Shown piece after piece: positions 32,851 through 41,095 of a stretch of DNA of 64,000 bases (position 1 is the first letter of the stretch; every line of letters begins with the position of its first letter). The notes below the pieces were generated by a model. That model searched no databases. It saw only the letters and a list, made by a program, of their open reading frames with translations, and was not told where the DNA came from. A program made the translations under genes and the position numbers. Origin of the DNA: Pseudomonas sp. C2B4 (lineage in GTDB: Bacteria; Pseudomonadota; Gammaproteobacteria; Pseudomonadales; Pseudomonadaceae); contig NZ_JABFMU010000024.1 in NCBI RefSeq assembly GCF_013359695.1, forward strand, positions 1 through 64,000, in the 5' to 3' direction.

Positions 32851-34485
32851 TTACACGCGGAACTGCCTGAGCAACCCGTTCAACTGCTCACTCAACCCCT
32901 TGAGCCGTACGCTTGCAGCGCTCGACTGTTCAGCCGCCAGCGCGGTGCTGTGGGAAAGCCCGGCAGCTTGCGTGACATTCTGGTTGATGTCCTCGACCAC
33001 GTGCGCCTGTTGCAGTGTCGCGCTTGCAATCGAGGCGTTCAGTCCGTTGAGGCTGCGCAATGCCTGGCCGATGGCATTGAGGCTGGCACCCGCCAATCCG
33101 GCCTGTTCAATGGTCAGTTGCGAGGCCCGGCTGCTGTCGCTGATGACTTTGACCGCCGCCTCGGAGTGATTTTGCAGGCGTTCGATCATCGACTGGATTT
33201 CTGCCGTGGACTTCTGCGTACGCTGGGCCAGCAGGCGTACCTCATCGGCCACTACCGCAAACCCGCGCCCTTGCTCGCCGGCCCGGGCGGCCTCGATGGC
33301 GGCGTTGAGGGCGAGCAGGTTGGTTTGCTCGGCAATGGAACGAATCACTTCCAGAACGCTGCCGATCTGGGTGCTTTCGGCGGCGAGCGTGCGGATCACC
33401 TCCACCGCCTGATCGATGGTGTCAGACAGGGTATTGATCTGTTGCAGGCTGCTATCGATATTGACCTGGCCTTGTTGAGCCTGAGCTTGGGCGTCGCGCA
33501 TTTCGCTGGCGGCATGCTCGGCGTTTTTCGCGACATCCTGCACGCCATAGGTCACTTCATTGATAGCGGTAGCCACCAGTTCCATCTGTTGCGACTGTTG
33601 CTGACTGCGCTGCTGGGCCTGAATGGCGTCGTTGCCCAGATCGCTGGACGACTGGCCCAGGGCGCCGGCGGACACCTGCAACTCACCGATCACCAAACGC
33701 AGCTTGGTGGTGAAGGCATTGAAGTGCCGCGCCAGTTGAGTGACTTCGTCCTGGCCGTGGGTGTCGAGGCTGCGGGTCAAGTCGCTTTCACCGCTGGCGA
33801 TGTTGGCCATCGCGTTCACGGTTTCCTGAAGTGGACGGACAATGCTGCGGGCGATCACGATCACCAGCCCCGCCATGATCAGCGCGATGGCCAGGCCGAT
33901 CGCCGATGCATCCCGGACCTGGCCATGGAACTCGGCCTGCATGTCATCAATGTATACGCCCGAGCCGATCACCCAGCCCCAGGGCTCGAACAGTTTGACG
34001 TAGGAGGTTTTTCCCACCGGGGCGTTGGCGCCCGGTTTGGGCCAGCGATAATTGACGATGCCGGCGCCCTTGGCCTTGGCGATGGCAACCATTTCGTTGA
34101 ACACCGCGAAGCCGTCCGGGTCGCGGATGGCCGACAGGTTCTGGCCATCGAGTTTCGGGTTGGCCGGGTGCATGACCATCACCGGCGTCAGGTCATTGAT
34201 CCAGAAATAATCGTTCTGGTCATAACGCAAGCCACGCACGGCTGTGAGGGCCTGTTTCTGTGCCGCCTCGCGGGTCAGGGTGCCGGCGGTTTCCAGGTCG
34301 TGGTAGTAGGTGAGAATGCCGCTGGCGGTTTGCACCACATGCTGGGTTTTCTGTGCCTTGGCCTCGTAGAGATCATCGTGAATCTGCTTGAGCATCATGA
34401 CGCCCAGGGCCAAAAGCATCATCACGGCCACGATCAAGATGAGCCACAAACGCCGGCTGATCGACATATTGCGCAAGCTGTTCAT
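32851..34485 (-). CDS. Methyl-accepting chemotaxis protein with sCache_2 sensor
   Basis: The 544-residue receptor has TM1 at about 12-33 and a periplasmic single-Cache domain (about 40-185) containing YDQNDYFWINDLTPVMVMHP and FEPWGWVIGSGVYIDDM, the sCache_2 signature. TM2 (about 192-212), HAMP and a cytoplasmic signalling domain follow, with the hairpin tip RSIAEQTNLLALNAAIEAARAGEQGRGFAVVADEVR. The Cache type matches Pseudomonas receptors for small carboxylic acids (McpP/CtpM class), so acetate, propionate, pyruvate or malate are candidate ligands (inference). It is divergent from uppP. Confidence 0.92.
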   Translation of the reverse strand: MNSLRNMSISRRLWLILIVAVMMLLALGVMMLKQIHDDLYEAKAQKTQHVVQTASGILTYYHDLETAGTLTREAAQKQALTAVRGLRYDQNDYFWINDLTPVMVMHPANPKLDGQNLSAIRDPDGFAVFNEMVAIAKAKGAGIVNYRWPKPGANAPVGKTSYVKLFEPWGWVIGSGVYIDDMQAEFHGQVRDASAIGLAIALIMAGLVIVIARSIVRPLQETVNAMANIASGESDLTRSLDTHGQDEVTQLARHFNAFTTKLRLVIGELQVSAGALGQSSSDLGNDAIQAQQRSQQQSQQMELVATAINEVTYGVQDVAKNAEHAASEMRDAQAQAQQGQVNIDSSLQQINTLSDTIDQAVEVIRTLAAESTQIGSVLEVIRSIAEQTNLLALNAAIEAARAGEQGRGFAVVADEVRLLAQRTQKSTAEIQSMIERLQNHSEAAVKVISDSSRASQLTIEQAGLAGASLNAIGQALRSLNGLNASIASATLQQAHVVEDINQNVTQAAGLSHSTALAAEQSSAASVRLKGLSEQLNGLLRQFRV

Positions 34486-34737
34486 AACGCGGTACTCCGG
34501 TTTTTATTCTTGTATTTAATGCTTGTCGGCAGATGTCCGACCCGATATCGCGGCGACGCAAATCAGGCTTGCCTGATAGCCTTTCGGCTTTGCGCGGAAA
34601 AACCTGAATACAAAATGATATTTCACGGAATTTTCCGCAGCCTGCAGGTATCTTGTGCGCGCGAGTTTTCAACTACGCTGAACGCTTTGAAAAAATACAG
34701 ACGGGGCCTGCGTTGACGCATAGCCTTTGGGGGATTG

Positions 34738-35568
34738 ATGGATCTTTGGACTGCCTTTCAGGCGTTGATTCTTGGGGTTGTTGAGGGACTGACAGAGTTT
34801 TTGCCGATTTCAAGCACCGGGCACCAGATCATTGTGGCCGACCTGCTCGATTTCGGTGGCGAGCGCGCCATGGCATTCAACATCATCATCCAGCTCGGGG
34901 CGATCCTGGCGGTGGTGTGGGAGTTTCGCCGCAAGATTTTCGACGTCGTCATCGGGTTGCCAACACAACCCAGTGCCCGACGCTTTACCGCCAATCTGCT
35001 GATCGCCTTCCTGCCGGCGGTGGTCCTGGGGGTTATTTTCGCCGACCTGATTCACCACTATCTGTTCAACCCGATCACCGTGGCCACCGCGTTGGTCGTG
35101 GGCGGTATCGTCATGTTGTGGGCTGAGCAGCGCCAGCATGAGGTGCATGCCGAAACCGTGGATGACATCACCTGGAAAGATGCCCTGAAAGTCGGCTTCG
35201 CCCAGTGCCTGGCGATGATTCCGGGGACCTCGCGCTCTGGCTCGACGATCATTGGCGGCTTGCTGTTCGGCCTGTCGCGCAAGACCGCTACCGAGTTCTC
35301 GTTCTTCCTCGCCATGCCGACCATGGTGGGCGCGGCGGTGTACTCGGGTTACAAGTACCACAAGCTGTTTGTGCCGGCCGATTTCCCGGTATTCGCCATC
35401 GGCTTCGTCACCGCGTTTATCTTCGCCATGATCGCCGTCAGGGGCTTGCTCAAGTTCATTGCCAGCCACAGCTATGCGGCCTTTGCCTGGTATCGCATCG
35501 CCTTTGGCCTGGTCATCCTGGCCACCTGGCAATTCGGCTGGGTTGACTGGACCGCCGCCAAGCCATGA
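34738..35568 (+). CDS. uppP: Undecaprenyl-diphosphatase UppP (BacA)
   Basis: The product is 276 residues from the ATG at 34738 (GGGGGA upstream; a TTG lies one codon earlier). The two BacA signatures are present: GVVEGLTEFLPISSTGHQII and MIPGTSRSGSTIIGGLLFGLSRKTATEFSFFLAMP, with the catalytic Glu, Ser and Arg. It is polytopic and recycles undecaprenyl pyrophosphate at the membrane for peptidoglycan and surface polysaccharide synthesis, giving bacitracin tolerance. Its stop overlaps the start of the DUF1294 gene by 4 bp. Confidence 0.95.
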   Translation: MDLWTAFQALILGVVEGLTEFLPISSTGHQIIVADLLDFGGERAMAFNIIIQLGAILAVVWEFRRKIFDVVIGLPTQPSARRFTANLLIAFLPAVVLGVIFADLIHHYLFNPITVATALVVGGIVMLWAEQRQHEVHAETVDDITWKDALKVGFAQCLAMIPGTSRSGSTIIGGLLFGLSRKTATEFSFFLAMPTMVGAAVYSGYKYHKLFVPADFPVFAIGFVTAFIFAMIAVRGLLKFIASHSYAAFAWYRIAFGLVILATWQFGWVDWTAAKP

Positions 35569-35993
35569 GTGATTCCAGCACGCGCCACAACCCCGGGCGC
35601 CCATCCGGAGGCGAGATCCGCCATCTTCGGCTCAAACTGCTGATGTTCGCGGTACTCTGCGCGCTGCCGCTGTTCGGGTCGATGTCGATGTGGCTGCGAG
35701 GGGTTTCGCCGATCCCCCTGGCGGCCTATGGCGTCGTCAGCGTGCTGGCCTTTTTGCTGTACTGGAGCGACAAACGCAAGGCGCGGGCCGACCACTGGCG
35801 TACCCCGGAAAATGTGCTGCATGCACTGGAGTTCGCCGGCGGCTGGCCGGGCGCCTTGCTCGCGCAGCAGGTGTTTCGGCACAAGACGCGCAAGGTTTCG
35901 TTTCAACTGGTGTTCTGGCTCATCGTGCTGCTGCACCAGGTGTTCTGGATCGACATGTTGTTTCTTGGTGCGCATCTGTTCGCATTGTTCTGA
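35565..35993 (+). CDS. DUF1294 membrane protein
   Basis: The 142-residue protein has four hydrophobic segments. The DUF1294 core reads YWSDKRKARADHWRTPENVLHALEFAGGWPGALLAQQVFRHKTRKVSFQLVFW, with the conserved DK-A, R-P-E and GGWPG motifs. Some relatives carry an N-terminal cold-shock domain; this one does not. It overlaps uppP by 4 bp, so the two are co-translated, hinting at an envelope role. No biochemical function is known to me. Confidence 0.88.
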   Translation: MSDSSTRHNPGRPSGGEIRHLRLKLLMFAVLCALPLFGSMSMWLRGVSPIPLAAYGVVSVLAFLLYWSDKRKARADHWRTPENVLHALEFAGGWPGALLAQQVFRHKTRKVSFQLVFWLIVLLHQVFWIDMLFLGAHLFALF

Positions 35994-36010
35994 AAGCGTG
36001 TGTTGCACCT

Positions 36011-36116
36011 CTGTGGCGAGGGGATTTATCCCCGCTGGACTGCGCAGCAGGCCCCTTTTTTAGGGAAATGAGGGGGCCGCTTCGCGGCCCAACGGGGATA
36101 AATCCCCTCGCCACAG
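36011..36116. repeat. Second repeat family: inverted GTGGCGAGGGGATTTATCCCCG element
   Basis: CTGTGGCGAGGGGATTTATC and its inverted copy flank about 55 bp with an extra GGCCGC/GCGGCC hairpin. It differs from the REP family but occupies the same kind of convergent gap. A second copy is at 46812. Confidence 0.85.
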
Positions 36117-36145
36117 AAATATTTGTCTTACTTAGTGAGCAGGTT

Positions 36146-36505
36146 TTAAAGCAGCAACCCGACCTGCGTGCGCTTGGGCAGCTTGCTGACCACCAGTTGA
36201 TGGGAGCGTCGCAGCAAGCCTTGCAACTCTTCGGCGCCAAGCGGGTAGGGCGTTGTCATGATGATCCACTGGGCCCGCGCCAGATAGGGCGCCGGGTGAA
36301 TCCCCGGGCGGTCGCAGTGACCCAGAAACAGATCCTTGTCGACCTTGAACGCCAGGGAGTCGCCGCGCAGGTTCTGCAAGGCAAACATCTTGTTTCCGGC
36401 CACTGAAAACACCCGCACGCCACCCCATTTGTAATCTTCCCGCGCGCCGGGCAACGCCAGGCAAAAGGCAGCGACGTCGGCCTCACTCATGCGTCCGCTC
36501 TTCAT
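36146..36505 (-). CDS. MmcQ/YjbR family DNA-binding protein
   Basis: The 119-residue protein has the YjbR pattern: an N-terminal helix (ADVAAFCLALPGAREDYKWGGVRVFSVAGNKMFALQ), then LAFKVDKDLFLGHCDRPGIHPAPYLARAQWI and the C-terminal helix LRRSHQLVVSKLPKRTQ. The fold contains a double-wing DNA-binding motif, but the role is unknown. Its ATG overlaps the stop of the LysR gene by 4 bp, so it is coupled to that regulator. Confidence 0.85.
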   Translation of the reverse strand: MKSGRMSEADVAAFCLALPGAREDYKWGGVRVFSVAGNKMFALQNLRGDSLAFKVDKDLFLGHCDRPGIHPAPYLARAQWIIMTTPYPLGAEELQGLLRRSHQLVVSKLPKRTQVGLLL

Positions 36506-37410
36506 ATCAATCGATCCCCGCAGGCGTTGAATGTTTCGATCAAATGGTCGAGCCACGCGCGTACCGCGGGCATCACGCCGCGTCGGTGCGGGTAGACCGC
36601 TTGCAGCCAGCCACCCGGCATCGACCATTCAGGGAGCAATTGCACCAGCGAGCCGTTGGCCAGCTCCTGTTCGCAATACATCATGGGCAGCGTGGTGAAA
36701 CCCTGGCCGGCGAGGGCACAGGTCTTGCGCACGATAAAATCGTCAATGCCCAGCCGTGCTTCACGGGCCAGGTCGTAGGGTTTGCCCTGGCGATCCACCA
36801 GGCGAATGTGCACCATGCGATCCGGTTCAAGGGCGCCCAGTACCGGCAGGTTTTTCAAGTCGTCCGGATGATTGATGTCCTGTCCGCGGATAAACCCCGG
36901 GCTCGCCACCACGAGCATCTGCGCCTGTCGCAGGCGACGGGTCACCAGCAAAGGGTCTTCATCGCCCGGTTCGCGCACGCGCAAAGCGACGTCGACGCCT
37001 TCGGTCACCAGATCAACGCGGCGATTGACCAGCATCACCTCAAGCTGTACCTGCGGGTATTTCTCCAGAAAGCTGCTGATCACGCCGGGGAGCATCTCGT
37101 GCGCCAATCCGACGGGGGAGGACACCCGCAGTCGCCCCCGGGGCTCGCTCGACATGCTGGCCACGGCCTCGTCGGCCATTTCGGCTTCCAGCAGCATGGC
37201 CTGACAGTGGCGCAGGTAACGTTCGCCCACGGCCGTCAGCTTGAGCTGTCGAGTGGTGCGTTGCAGCAATCGCGCACCCAGCCGCTCCTCGAGTTCAGCA
37301 ATGCGACGAGACAGCCGCGACTTGGGGATCCCCAGTAATCGCCCGGCAGCCGCGAAGCCTCCGGCCTCCACGACTTTGGCGAAGTAATAGAGGTCGTTAA
37401 GGTCTTGCAT
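36502..37410 (-). CDS. LysR family regulator (divergent from azoR)
   Basis: The 302-residue protein has an N-terminal helix-turn-helix DLYYFAKVVEAGGFAAAGRLLGIPKSRLSRRIAELEERLGARLL, and a substrate-binding domain starting near RGRLRVSSPVGLAHEMLP. The sequence resembles the DmlR/QhpR/LrhA-like group often found divergent from quinone or azo reductase genes. It sits 131 bp from and divergent to azoR, so it likely controls azoR in response to an electrophile or quinone (inference). Confidence 0.9.
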   Translation of the reverse strand: MQDLNDLYYFAKVVEAGGFAAAGRLLGIPKSRLSRRIAELEERLGARLLQRTTRQLKLTAVGERYLRHCQAMLLEAEMADEAVASMSSEPRGRLRVSSPVGLAHEMLPGVISSFLEKYPQVQLEVMLVNRRVDLVTEGVDVALRVREPGDEDPLLVTRRLRQAQMLVVASPGFIRGQDINHPDDLKNLPVLGALEPDRMVHIRLVDRQGKPYDLAREARLGIDDFIVRKTCALAGQGFTTLPMMYCEQELANGSLVQLLPEWSMPGGWLQAVYPHRRGVMPAVRAWLDHLIETFNACGDRLI

Positions 37411-37541
37411 GAGCGTGCTCTCAATCGTTCTATCAGTGGGACAAACTATCGCATTGTTGCAGTCTAATCAGTCATTGGTTTCGTCGGTAGGATTGTTTCC
37501 ATCAGATCGCCCTGGCGGCGATCCTCACCTGGAGATCCCAC

Positions 37542-38153
37542 ATGAAACTGCTGCATATCGATTCGAGCATTCTTGGTGACAACTCGGCTTCCCGTCAGCT
37601 GAGCAGTGAAGTCGTGAAAGCCTGGCAAATCGCCGAGCCAACGGCCGTGGTGACCTACCGCGACCTGGCTGCCGACGCCATCAGCCACTTCTCTTCGACC
37701 ACGCTGGTTGCAGCGGGTACCACGGCTGAACTGCGCGACGCTGCGCAAAAACACGAAGCCGAGCTGAGCGCGTCGACCCTGGCCGAATTCCTCGCCGCCG
37801 ATGCCGTGGTGATTGCAGCACCGATGTACAACTTCACCATCCCGACCCAACTGAAGGCCTGGATCGACCGCATTGCTGTAGCTGGTCAAACCTTCCGTTA
37901 CACCGAAGCCGGTCCGGAAGGCCTGTGCGGCGGCAAGAAAGTGGTGATCGTTTCGACTTCCGGCGGTCTGCATGCCGGCCAGGCAACCGGCGTTGCCCAT
38001 GAGGACTACTTGAAAGTGCTGTTCGGCTTCATCGGGATCACCGACATCGAATTCGTCCGTGCCCACGGCCTGGCCTACGGTGACGAAGTGCGTACCAAAG
38101 CCATGGGCGACGCCCAGGCGCAAATCAGCGAGCAACTGTTCGCCGCCGCGTAA
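37542..38153 (+). CDS. azoR: FMN-dependent NADH-azoreductase
   Basis: The 203-residue flavodoxin-fold protein starts MKLLHIDSSILGDNSASRQLS. The FMN-phosphate loop motif SxxxxxSxSRxLS is visible, as is the conserved segment PMYNFTIPTQLKAWIDRIAVAGQTFRYTEAGPEGLCGGKKVVI. AzoR reduces azo compounds and quinones by two-electron transfer as a homodimer; protection from quinone stress is its probable natural role. Pseudomonas species carry several paralogues. It is divergent from a LysR gene. Confidence 0.92.
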   Translation: MKLLHIDSSILGDNSASRQLSSEVVKAWQIAEPTAVVTYRDLAADAISHFSSTTLVAAGTTAELRDAAQKHEAELSASTLAEFLAADAVVIAAPMYNFTIPTQLKAWIDRIAVAGQTFRYTEAGPEGLCGGKKVVIVSTSGGLHAGQATGVAHEDYLKVLFGFIGITDIEFVRAHGLAYGDEVRTKAMGDAQAQISEQLFAAA

Positions 38154-38190
38154 GGCTTGAATAAAGACGTCGAACGACGCAGGCAATACT

Positions 38191-38240
38191 CAAAAAACTC
38201 TGTATTCTGATCACGCAAGGGTCAGGTACGGAGTTTTTTG
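38191..38240 (+). terminator. Candidate terminator after azoR
   Basis: CAAAAAACTCTGTA pairs with TACGGAGTTTTTTG (13 of 14 positions) across a 22-nt loop and ends in a T run. The loop is long for a terminator. Confidence 0.5.
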
Positions 38241-38331
38241 TTTCTGGCTATTACATACTTTGCTCAATAGTGGCCCGGGTTATGCAGTCGAGGGGAAACG
38301 TCTCGGATCCGGTAACAAGGTGGGGCATCCC

Positions 38332-39369
38332 ATGATGCGTCTTTGTGCAACCTTACTGATTTGCCTGTTCAGCAGCCTGAATTCAGTGCACGCCGCCCCT
38401 GCGCCGCACCCTCACTGGAGTGTCGGCTACCACGAGATGAGTTTTCTCGATCCCCTCGACCTGCAACCGATGCGCGCCATCGCGTTTTATCCCTCCAGCG
38501 AAAAAGAGCACGCCAGCAAGCTTGAGGGCTACACGGTCGAGGCTGGTGAAGACATTAAAGTCGCCATGGGTCGTTTTCCCATGCTGATGCTGTCCCACGG
38601 CAACACGGGAACCCCGCTGGCCCTGCATGACCTGGCCACGTCGCTGGCGCGCAAGGGGTTCGTGGTGGTGGCGGTGATTCACCCGGGCGACAACTCCAAA
38701 GACCATAGTCGTCTCGGCACCTTGAGCAATCTGTACGGCCGGCCGATCCAGATTTCCGAAGCCATTACCGCGACCCTGGGCGACCGTATGCTGGCGCCCT
38801 TCGTCAATGCCGATCAGGTCGGGGTCATTGGTTACTCGGCAGGCGGGGAGACGGCGTTGATACTGTCCGGCGCCACGCCGGACCTGGACCGCCTGCGCCG
38901 TTACTGTCAGGAACGCCCCGACGACCGCGATGCCTGCAATACACAGGGTGAGCTGATCGTCGATCGTGATGATTTGCAGCCGGTGGCCGACCCGCGAGTC
39001 CATGCGTTGATGCTGATGGCCCCGTTAAGCCTGAAGTTCGGCCGGCATACCCTGGCTGATGTGCATGTGCCGGTACTGCTCTACAGCGGCGACGGCGACA
39101 AACTGGTGCCCTTCGACAAGAACGCCGCCGCACTGGCGCGCAAGTTGCCGGTGGCGCCGGACTTCAAGCTGCTGGCCGGGGCAGGGCACTTCGTGTTCAT
39201 GGCGCCGTGCAACGACGAACAGATCGTCATCATGCCGGCACTGTGCACCGATGCCGATGGCGTCGACCGTGAGGACATTCACCGCAACCTGATTTCCGAG
39301 GCCGGGCGTTTCTTTGCTCATACCTTGGGCAAGGCGAGCCGGGCGGGGATGCAGACCGCGGATCAATAG
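38332..39369 (+). CDS. Secreted alpha/beta hydrolase (PAF-acetylhydrolase/dienelactone hydrolase-like)
   Basis: The product is 345 residues from the ATG at 38332 (AAGGTGGGG upstream). The signal peptide is MMRLCATLLICLFSSLNSVHA. The nucleophile elbow is GYSAGGE, an Asp lies in the LYSGDGDKLVPFD strand, and the His in GAGHFVFMAPC completes the triad. An oxyanion-hole motif MLSHGNTGTPLALHDLATSLA resembles plasma PAF-acetylhydrolase and COG4188 proteins. Periplasmic ester hydrolysis is expected; the substrate is unknown. Cys pairs in RRYCQERPDDRDACNT and APCNDEQ..PALC could be disulfides. Confidence 0.83.
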   Translation: MMRLCATLLICLFSSLNSVHAAPAPHPHWSVGYHEMSFLDPLDLQPMRAIAFYPSSEKEHASKLEGYTVEAGEDIKVAMGRFPMLMLSHGNTGTPLALHDLATSLARKGFVVVAVIHPGDNSKDHSRLGTLSNLYGRPIQISEAITATLGDRMLAPFVNADQVGVIGYSAGGETALILSGATPDLDRLRRYCQERPDDRDACNTQGELIVDRDDLQPVADPRVHALMLMAPLSLKFGRHTLADVHVPVLLYSGDGDKLVPFDKNAAALARKLPVAPDFKLLAGAGHFVFMAPCNDEQIVIMPALCTDADGVDREDIHRNLISEAGRFFAHTLGKASRAGMQTADQ

Positions 39370-39383
39370 ATACCCGGGAACCC

Positions 39384-39614
39384 CTGTGGGAGCGAGCCTG
39401 CTCGCGAAGGGGCCGGCAAATCCGACATCATGGTTACCTGACACACCGTCTTCGCGAGCAGGCTCGCTCCCACAGGGAATCATCAGTGGGCACGTGAGCT
39501 GCGCACGACACTGTTCAAATTTGGGAGCGAGCCTGCTCGCGAAGGCGGCATTCGAGGCGCAGAAAATTTGGCGGATGCACTGGCCTCTTCGCGAGCAGGC
39601 TCGCTCCCACAGGG
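39384..39614. repeat. Two consecutive BIMEs
   Basis: Four REP units in two inverted pairs (39384-39477 and 39521-39614) fill the convergent gap between the hydrolase and the MFS gene. Confidence 0.9.
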
Positions 39615-39626
39615 AGCGTAATGGGT

Positions 39627-40814
39627 CTAATCCATCGCCCGACGCTTGAGCAGCAAGGTCAGCGCCAGTGCGCTCACCGACAATAACGCCGCCACAAAGA
39701 AAATCCACGAATACCCCAGGTTCAGCGCCACCGCGCCCATCAATGGCCCGGCAATCGCCAGCGCCAGATCGAAAAACACCGCATAAGCACTCAACCCCGC
39801 GCCACGGCTGGAGTTTGGTACCTGCTTGATCGCTTCGACGCCGAGGGCCGGATACACCAGCGACAGGCCGAAGCCGGTCAGGCCGGCACCGATCAAGGCG
39901 TAGCCCGTCGAAGGGGCGAACCACAGCATGGCCAGGCCGATGGTCTCGATGGTCATGCAGGCAATGGCCGAGGTAAAACCGCCGAAGCGGCTGATACTGG
40001 AGATGAACAGCAGTCGCGCCAGAATGAAACACACCCCGAACATCGTCAGGCAATACGCCGCGCCGCTCCAGCCACGGTTGACGTAGTACAGGGTGATAAA
40101 GGTGGTCAGGGTGCCGTAGCCGATGGACGCCAGGCTCAAGCTCGCACCGAATGGCGCAATCCGCCCGAACACGGCCCAAAACGGCAAGCGCTCACCGCGC
40201 ACCACGGGTACCGAGGGTTTGTTGCGAATCAGCAGCAGTGCCAACGCGGCCAGCACCGACAGGGCGATCCCCAGGCTGGTGAACCCCAACTGATCGACCA
40301 TCACCACCCCAAGTGGGGCACCGATGGCAATGGCGCCGTAGGACGCGATGCCGTTCCACGAAATCGAGCGCGCCGTGTGTTCCGCGCCAACCTGGCCCAT
40401 GCACCAACTGATGGTCCCCACCCCGATCAACCCTTGGGCGATCCCGAGCAACAGGCGGCCGGCGATCAGGATCACCAGGCTCAGTAATGGCAGGCTCTGC
40501 AGCAGGGTCGACAACAACGTGAGCACGCCGCTCAACACAATGCCCGACAAGCCGTAAACGATCGCGCGCTTGGTGCCGACGCTGTCGGACATGCGCCCGG
40601 CCATGGGGCGGCTGAGCAGGGTGGCGAGGTATTGCGAACCAATGGTCAGTCCGGCGATGACTGCACTGAACCCGAGCTGTTCGTGAACGTAACCCGGCAG
40701 CACCGCAATCGGCAGGCCGATGCAGAGGAAGGCAATAAAGGTATAGAAGACGATGGAGACGATCTGCAGGGTGATCGCCATGGAGCTTTGCGGTGGCTGT
40801 TGCTGCGCAGACAT
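39627..40814 (-). CDS. MFS transporter (YhhS/YfcJ-like)
   Basis: The 395-residue protein has 12 transmembrane segments. The early segment FLCIGLPIAVLPGYVHEQLGFSAVIAGLTIGSQYLATLLSRPMAGRMSDSVGTKRAIVYGL contains the MFS loop motif between TM2 and TM3 and closely resembles E. coli YhhS and YfcJ. These are drug/arabinose-type exporters of uncertain physiological substrate. It stands alone between repeats. Confidence 0.87.
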   Translation of the reverse strand: MSAQQQPPQSSMAITLQIVSIVFYTFIAFLCIGLPIAVLPGYVHEQLGFSAVIAGLTIGSQYLATLLSRPMAGRMSDSVGTKRAIVYGLSGIVLSGVLTLLSTLLQSLPLLSLVILIAGRLLLGIAQGLIGVGTISWCMGQVGAEHTARSISWNGIASYGAIAIGAPLGVVMVDQLGFTSLGIALSVLAALALLLIRNKPSVPVVRGERLPFWAVFGRIAPFGASLSLASIGYGTLTTFITLYYVNRGWSGAAYCLTMFGVCFILARLLFISSISRFGGFTSAIACMTIETIGLAMLWFAPSTGYALIGAGLTGFGLSLVYPALGVEAIKQVPNSSRGAGLSAYAVFFDLALAIAGPLMGAVALNLGYSWIFFVAALLSVSALALTLLLKRRAMD

Positions 40815-40924
40815 GAGGGCTCGTTCGCGGGCGGCGGTGGGAGAACTGCATGATGGCGCGGCGGTGGGATAAAAGGAAGCAGGCTAACTACTTTGCCCCT
40901 AAATCATCGGTGTTAATAAGGGCC

Positions 40925-40992
40925 TCTTCGCGAGCAGGCTCGCTCCCACAGGTAAATGCGTTCCAACTGTGGGAGCGAGCCTGCTCGCGAAT
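40925..40992. repeat. REP pair, outward orientation
   Basis: TTCGCGAGCAGGCTCGCTCCCACAG is followed 18 bp later by TGTGGGAGCGAGCCTGCTCGCGAA, the reverse order to most other pairs. Confidence 0.9.
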
Positions 40993-41030
40993 GGTTTCGG
41001 CACCCAGGACAATCCAGGCCATGAAATGCA

Positions 41031-41059
41031 AAAAGCCCCGTCACCAGGACAGGGCTTTT
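41031..41059 (-). terminator. Terminator of ybiT
   Basis: AAAAGCCC..GGGCTTTT forms a stem with a CACCAG loop; on the minus strand it ends GGGGCTTTTT, 40 bp after the ybiT stop. Confidence 0.85.
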
Positions 41060-41095
41060 CACTTGAAGCTTTACGCTAACGGCGTGTAGTTGCCC

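Noticed and set aside
32950..34716. 588-codon frame opposite the chemoreceptor
   Set aside because: Antisense to a gene with complete MCP architecture; no motif of its own.
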